Source of the DNA: Rhizobium leguminosarum
GTDB lineage: Bacteria > Pseudomonadota > Alphaproteobacteria > Rhizobiales > Rhizobiaceae
DNA: 64,000 nt
Assembly (NCBI RefSeq): GCF_004123835.1
Contig: NZ_MZMU01000002.1
Location: forward strand, 411,149-475,148
Direction of reading: 5' to 3'
Shown here: positions 60,587 through 64,000 of the stretch, in pieces
Numbering within the stretch: the first letter of the stretch is position 1
Layout of the letters: every line of letters begins with the position of its first letter
The notes under the pieces: model-generated
The model's database searches: none
Told to the model about the DNA's origin: nothing
Seen by the model: only the letters and a program-made list of their open reading frames with translations
Position numbers and translations under genes: made by a program

Positions 60587-61639
60587 TCAGTATTTCTTCT
60601 TGCGAACGATCTTGTTGCCGCGGGGTCCGCTCACGACCGGTGTTCGGTCGCGGTTTTCGGCAAGCAGGCTCCGCCAGCGTTCGAGGCGATCGACGCCCAG
60701 GGCACCGCTTGCGACAGCTGCCTGGACCGCGCACCCCGGTTCATGGGCATGGGTGCAATCGCGAAAGCGGCAAAGCGGCGCCAGTTCAGTTATTTCAGCA
60801 AACAGGGTGTCTATACCGTCGGCACCGTCACTCACGTAAAGCGTTCTTATTCCCGGCGTATCGATGACCCAGCCGCCGCCTGAAATTGCATGCAGGGATC
60901 GCGCCGTGGTGGTGTGTCGGCCCTGCGCGTCATATTCGCGGATGGTGCCTGTCTTTTGCTTTGTGTCAGATTCAGGCCCGGTCATGGTGTTCACCAGCGT
61001 TGATTTTCCGACACCAGAAGATCCCACCAGCGCAACCGTCTGGCCAACGCCGCACCAGGGCCTCAACAGGGAAACGGCGTCCGCGGAGCGCCCATTCAAG
61101 GCAATGACAGGCAGGTCACGCTGCAAAGCCTCGGCTTGCGCCTGGAATATGCCGGCATCTTCCGCGGTGTCAGCCTTCGTCAGCACAATCACCGGATTGC
61201 TCCCGGCCTGGTTGGCCATGATCAGGTAACGTTCCAGCCGAGCAAGATTAAAATCGGCATTGCACGAGGTCACGATCAACAGGGTGTCGATGTTGGCGGC
61301 AACAAGTTGCTGGCCACGCCCGCCTTCCGGGCGTCGTTGAAAGACGCTTTTTCGGTCGAGACGTCTGATAAGCATGTCAGTCAGTGCATCGGCAAGAACC
61401 CAGTCGCCCACCGCGTAATCACCAGTACTGGTATTGGATGGAAATTCGAGTCCGACCGGCCCGGTGACATCGATTGCCTCGATGCGTGCCCGGTGAACTG
61501 AAGCGATGCGTCGGGGGATCAAGTCCGCTTCGCTGGGCTGGACTTGGTCCGCGAAGAATTCAGACCACCCAAGCAGTTCCAGCGGTGAAGCAAGTTGGGA
61601 GCTGGTCAAATCTTGTTCCACTTTCAGTAGGGCCGCCAT
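60587..61639 (-). CDS. rsgA: Ribosome small-subunit-dependent GTPase A
   Basis: A 350-residue circularly permuted GTPase. Motifs appear in the order G4 (VLTKAD), G1 (GSSGVGKST), G2 (GTIREYDAQGRHTT) and G3 (DTPG). An N-terminal OB-like domain (DYAVGDWVLAD) precedes them, and the C-terminal zinc knuckle is CRFRDCTHAHEPGC. It checks late 30S ribosome assembly. The C-terminus is basic (GPRGNKIVRKKKY), fitting rRNA contact. The ATG at 61639 gives MAALLKVEQDL. This may be an additional copy, as accessory-replicon RsgA homologues occur in rhizobia and a chromosomal copy is expected. Confidence 0.93.
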   Translation of the reverse strand: MAALLKVEQDLTSSQLASPLELLGWSEFFADQVQPSEADLIPRRIASVHRARIEAIDVTGPVGLEFPSNTSTGDYAVGDWVLADALTDMLIRRLDRKSVFQRRPEGGRGQQLVAANIDTLLIVTSCNADFNLARLERYLIMANQAGSNPVIVLTKADTAEDAGIFQAQAEALQRDLPVIALNGRSADAVSLLRPWCGVGQTVALVGSSGVGKSTLVNTMTGPESDTKQKTGTIREYDAQGRHTTTARSLHAISGGGWVIDTPGIRTLYVSDGADGIDTLFAEITELAPLCRFRDCTHAHEPGCAVQAAVASGALGVDRLERWRSLLAENRDRTPVVSGPRGNKIVRKKKY

Positions 61640-61674
61640 AAAGGGTTTTTGAATGATCTTCCGCGGCCTTTCGC

Positions 61675-61851
61675 CTAGCTGCGTGGATGATCCCGTTTTG
61701 GCAACGAGGTTGCGTAAGCAGCAGCTTCGCCGGGGTAGGGGAAATCGTCCCCGAGCTGACGGTCGCCATCGTAGACTTTGAAGGTCGGCCCCTCAACTTC
61801 AACGATCTTATAGCCATTCACGTATTCGATCTTCGGTGTTTTCCAGCCCAT
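61675..61851 (-). CDS. Hypothetical small protein (58 residues)
   Basis: MGWKTPKIEYVNGYKIVEVEGPTFKVYDGDRQLGDDFPYPGEAA... is rich in alternating hydrophobic strands with a Gly/Asp turn, and probably forms a small beta-sheet protein. The ATG at 61851 is preceded by GGAGAGCTTTTG. The open frame extends 30 codons upstream without similar character. It sits 35 bases from the rsgA start and is read the same way, possibly an operon. No family recognised. Confidence 0.5.
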   Translation of the reverse strand: MGWKTPKIEYVNGYKIVEVEGPTFKVYDGDRQLGDDFPYPGEAAAYATSLPKRDHPRS

Positions 61852-62318
61852 CAAAAGCTCTCCAGTCCGGTCCGAGGGTTGTCTCTGAGGATGGTGCCAA
61901 GACCTCATACACAGCGGTCTATGACCTATCAGGTGCTTCACGATTAGCCAACGCCGGTTCGATCCCGTTCAAGACCACCTTTCGTCTGCAAATTCGGCGA
62001 AGCGTCACCGCCAGGCTGGTTTAAAGGTTATCAATGGGGCACGAGTGGCGAGGACGATCGCCTAATCGACGTGGTCGAGCCCGCCGGCTCAGGTACCTTT
62101 GCCGTCAACAAACTCGTCGGCAAGCAAGTGGCCTCGCGCCTGCGCCCGCATTTCCCTCGACCAGACGCGCGACTGGCCTTCAATCTTGCAAGGCGATCTA
62201 TTCCGACCTGCAGTGGCAGCAGTATTGCTTAGGGAGAGCACCGTGCACGCCGCCAATACGTGCTCGTTTGGGTTTTCACCGAACCAATCGCGCGGCCAAA
62301 AATCGGCAGCACAATAAG
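61852..62318. other. Intergenic stretch without a recognisable gene
   Basis: 467 bases between the small protein gene and the MFS gene stop. Three frames remain open for 70-85 codons (for example GSGTFAVNKLVGKQVASRLRP on the + strand at about 62085-62145), but none has a good start or family resemblance. Possible decayed coding DNA. Confidence 0.4.
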
Positions 62319-63503
62319 TCACCCGTTGACGCTTCGAGCAGTCGCAGCGCTACCGCCGCCGGCAGCCCGGCGCGTAGCAAGCGCCTTGGCCGAAAAGAGC
62401 GCGTAAATGATCAGCGGAAGACAGACGAGATAGGATGTCCGGATGCCAGCATGTTCGGCAATGAAACCGAGCAGCGGCGGCGCCAGGAAAAAGACGACAA
62501 AGCTCATCTGGCCAAGGGCGGCGACGTTGAGATACGCCGCGCGATCTGTGCGTTGGGCCGCCGCCGAAACGGCGAGAGGATAGACCGCGCTGCAGCCGGC
62601 GCCCATCAAGGCAAAGCCCGCCAGCGCGACATAGGGATGCGGCGCCCCCGACACGGCGCAGATGCCGATGGCCGAAAGAACAAGCAACATCGTGGCGACG
62701 GCCCGCGCGCCAAACCGATCGACCAGCGGATCGACGAACAGGCGCGCCAGCGCCATGCAGAAGGTAAAGAGTGTCAATCCCAGTCCGCCAATGAAGGGCT
62801 CGACCGAAAACACATCGCGCATATAGATCGCCGACCAGTCGATCCCGGCGCCTTCGACGAGAAAGGCCGCGATGCCGATCACGCAGAGCGGCATTAGGCC
62901 CCAGGTGGGAAGCGCTACCAGCGGCGCCTTGCCTTCATGCAACGCGATCCGCTCCGGCGCATTCCGCATGCCGGAAATCGCCCAGATGCCGATGACAAGA
63001 ACCGTGACAAAGGTCGCGGCGAGATGGAGTTCCATCGAAATGCCCGCTTGGCGAACGACCGAGGAGACAAGCGCTGTGACGAAGAAGCCGAGGCTCCAGA
63101 AACCATGCGCCCTGTTCATCACGCCGCGTCCTAGATGTGCTTCGATGCGATCAATCTCAACATTGAGATTGATCTCCAGCGCCCCGGCGAGCAGCCCCTC
63201 GACGAAGAGCACAAAGAACACGACCGGCGCCGCACCGATCCACGGCACCAGCGACAGCAGCGCAGACGTGCCGAGAACCGTAATGAATGCCGTCGCACGC
63301 GCGCCGAGCCGGGCGATCAAGGGCGAAGATAAAGTCAACGAAATCAAGGCGCCGATCGCAGCCCCTATCAGCGTCAACCCAAGCTCGGACTTATTGACGC
63401 CCATCGCAACCTGCAAATCCGGCATCCTCGACAGCAGCGCCCCCAGCGACACAGCGAAGAGAAAGAAGCAGACATAGATCCGCTGCTGCGGCGCGATTTT
63501 CAT
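62319..63503 (-). CDS. MFS transporter (YbjJ/FucP-like)
   Basis: A 394-residue, 12-segment major facilitator. It begins MKIAPQQRIYVCFFLFAVSLGALLSRMPDLQ, in which the SRMPDLQ motif is typical of the YbjJ-like group. NVEIDRIEAHLGRGVMNRAHGFWSLGFF follows in the first half and FMGAGCSAVYPLAVSAAAQR-like FALMGAGCSAVYPL in the second. Substrate is unknown; the group includes inner-membrane sugar or drug carriers. ATG 63503 is used because the 11 residues upstream in frame are non-hydrophobic and the ribosome site TCCCCGGAGTTG lies just before. It is monocistronic, with a perfect palindrome 82 bases upstream. Confidence 0.85.
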   Translation of the reverse strand: MKIAPQQRIYVCFFLFAVSLGALLSRMPDLQVAMGVNKSELGLTLIGAAIGALISLTLSSPLIARLGARATAFITVLGTSALLSLVPWIGAAPVVFFVLFVEGLLAGALEINLNVEIDRIEAHLGRGVMNRAHGFWSLGFFVTALVSSVVRQAGISMELHLAATFVTVLVIGIWAISGMRNAPERIALHEGKAPLVALPTWGLMPLCVIGIAAFLVEGAGIDWSAIYMRDVFSVEPFIGGLGLTLFTFCMALARLFVDPLVDRFGARAVATMLLVLSAIGICAVSGAPHPYVALAGFALMGAGCSAVYPLAVSAAAQRTDRAAYLNVAALGQMSFVVFFLAPPLLGFIAEHAGIRTSYLVCLPLIIYALFSAKALATRRAAGGGSAATARSVNG

Positions 63504-63584
63504 GATGCAACTCCGGGGATTGACGCGTCGAAGCAAAACACGCGCGTATGGACCTGGGATGTCTATCTCACAGGGCCCAAGATC

Positions 63585-63596
63585 GAAACTAGTTTC
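63585..63596. promoter_or_regulatory. Perfect 12-base palindrome upstream of the MFS gene
   Basis: GAAACT-AGTTTC at 82-93 bases before the ATG of the transporter gene. It could be an operator for an unlinked regulator; no regulator gene is adjacent. Confidence 0.35.
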
Positions 63597-63640
63597 TGAG
63601 GGAATGCATCGGAGAAGGTGTTCTTAGGGACCGGCGCGAT

Positions 63641-63800
63641 TTGCCTAGCCGCGGTGACGTGGCTTGCCGTTTGATCAAGGTTGCCGCGATTCCGAACGCG
63701 AGTTTCGTACCGCTTGAGAGCAAGAACCATGTGCTCGTGCCGGACAAGCCTGCGTGTAACGTGTTTCGAGCCGAACTTGCTGCCTTCCTCGGGCAGGATC
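63641..63800 (+). pseudogene. C-terminal fragment of an alpha/beta hydrolase
   Basis: The frame reads LIKVAAIPNASFVPLESKNHVLVPDKPACNVFRAELAAFLG. This is the usual end of alpha/beta-hydrolase domains fused to adenylate cyclases or LuxR regulators, with the catalytic His in the NHVL motif. No start, no nucleophile elbow and no upstream domain are present, so it is a remnant. It is next to the IS end, whose insertion or associated rearrangement may have cut it. Confidence 0.6.
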
Positions 63801-63879
63801 GGTCGATGCAGCCGCGCGAGGTTCGTGGTTTGTGTCCTTGCAGTTCCATAAGCTATCTTACGCCGCACAGTTGATGTAG

Positions 63880-64000
63880 CCGCAAAGTTGAAGTGTCCTG
63901 TTTCTGCAAAGTTGGAATGTCACTCTCCCCGCGTTTGATGACGTAGGAGATTGCGGATGGGACTGATAGCGATGAGCGAGCGTGATCTACAGCGGATCGA
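63880..64000 (+). mobile_element. Left end of an ISNCY-like insertion sequence (partial)
   Basis: A sub-terminal tandem of GCAAAGTTGAAGTGTCC (63882-63898) and GCAAAGTTGGAATGTC (63906-63921), 24 bases apart, precedes a transposase start. Repeated short motifs like this are typical binding sites at IS ends. The element continues beyond 64000, so its other end, its exact terminal inverted repeat and target duplication cannot be seen; the left limit is approximate. Confidence 0.65.
63957..64000 (+). CDS. ISNCY-family transposase, N-terminal start (partial)
   Basis: ATG 63957 opens a frame reading MGLIAMSERDLQRI to the window end, preceded by GTAGGAGATTGCGG. This short N-terminus (M-S-E-R-D-L-x-R-I) matches ISNCY/IS1202-group transposases, where a helix-turn-helix follows directly. 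Only 14 codons are visible, so family assignment depends on this motif and the repeated end sequence upstream. Confidence 0.65.
   Translation, partial: MGLIAMSERDLQRI

Noticed and set aside
1..64000. CRISPR arrays, tRNA or rRNA genes, prophage
   Set aside because: No regularly spaced repeats, no cloverleaf-like or rRNA sequence, and no phage structural genes were noticed on reading; a tRNAscan or CRISPR search could not be run.

Overview
The window reads as accessory-replicon DNA of a Rhizobium/Agrobacterium-group alphaproteobacterium. Support comes from GC-rich coding with long antisense shadow frames, many ABC sugar-uptake systems, a rhizobial-type gamma-resorcylate gene cluster, an erythritol (ery) locus, rhizobial-style palindromic intergenic repeats and an IS end at the right edge. 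No rRNA, tRNA, CRISPR array, replication origin or phage module was seen. A large plasmid or chromid is likely, but this is an inference.

Layout. 0-10 kb: the end of a 2-hydroxyacid dehydrogenase, a GntR/FCD regulator, and a divergent sugar-acid operon. The operon holds an IlvD/Edd dehydratase, an enolase-superfamily dehydratase matching L-talarate/galactarate dehydratase residue for residue, an RraA-like protein, alpha-ketoglutarate semialdehyde dehydrogenase and 5-dehydro-4-deoxyglucarate dehydratase. A family-5 binding lipoprotein and a malate/lactate-dehydrogenase-family enzyme follow. Together they convert a hexarate to 2-oxoglutarate. 10-19 kb: an SLC13 permease, DNA ligase D, and a run of small unrelated genes (ICMT-like methyltransferase, alpha/beta hydrolase, periplasmic protein, PRC-barrel protein). 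19-25.4 kb: a frame-disrupted GntR regulator behind a perfect 17-bp inverted repeat, a D-erythronate-dehydrogenase-like gene and a complete CUT1 ABC importer. 25.4-26.4 kb: decayed DNA with an orphan BrnA-like antitoxin and an SRAP remnant.

26.4-33.6 kb: the gra cluster (transporter, MarR regulator, flavin reductase, resorcinol hydroxylase, gamma-resorcylate decarboxylase, maleylacetate reductase, hydroxyquinol dioxygenase, YciI-like GraE). It takes 2,6-dihydroxybenzoate via resorcinol and hydroxyquinol to 3-oxoadipate. A shared TTGC-N4-GCAA site lies in front of both arms. 33.7-34.7 kb: a second ATP-dependent DNA ligase.

35-47.4 kb: the erythritol locus. eryABCD, a DeoR regulator, eryH and eryI are leftward; a divergent eryEFG importer is preceded by a DUF2291 gene. 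The pathway ends in erythrose-4-phosphate. 47.5-60 kb: a second, apparently undescribed polyol/sugar module. It has a DeoR regulator, an FGGY kinase and a GlpD-type dehydrogenase, followed by an opposed class II aldolase, a ketose-3-epimerase-like enzyme, a ribose-type ABC importer and a divergent LacI regulator with a palindromic operator. It copies the kinase-dehydrogenase-epimerase logic of ery, but its substrate is unknown, and it is the best candidate here for new biology. 60-64 kb: small ORFs, RsgA GTPase, an MFS exporter-like protein, an alpha/beta-hydrolase fragment and the left end of an ISNCY-like element running off the window.
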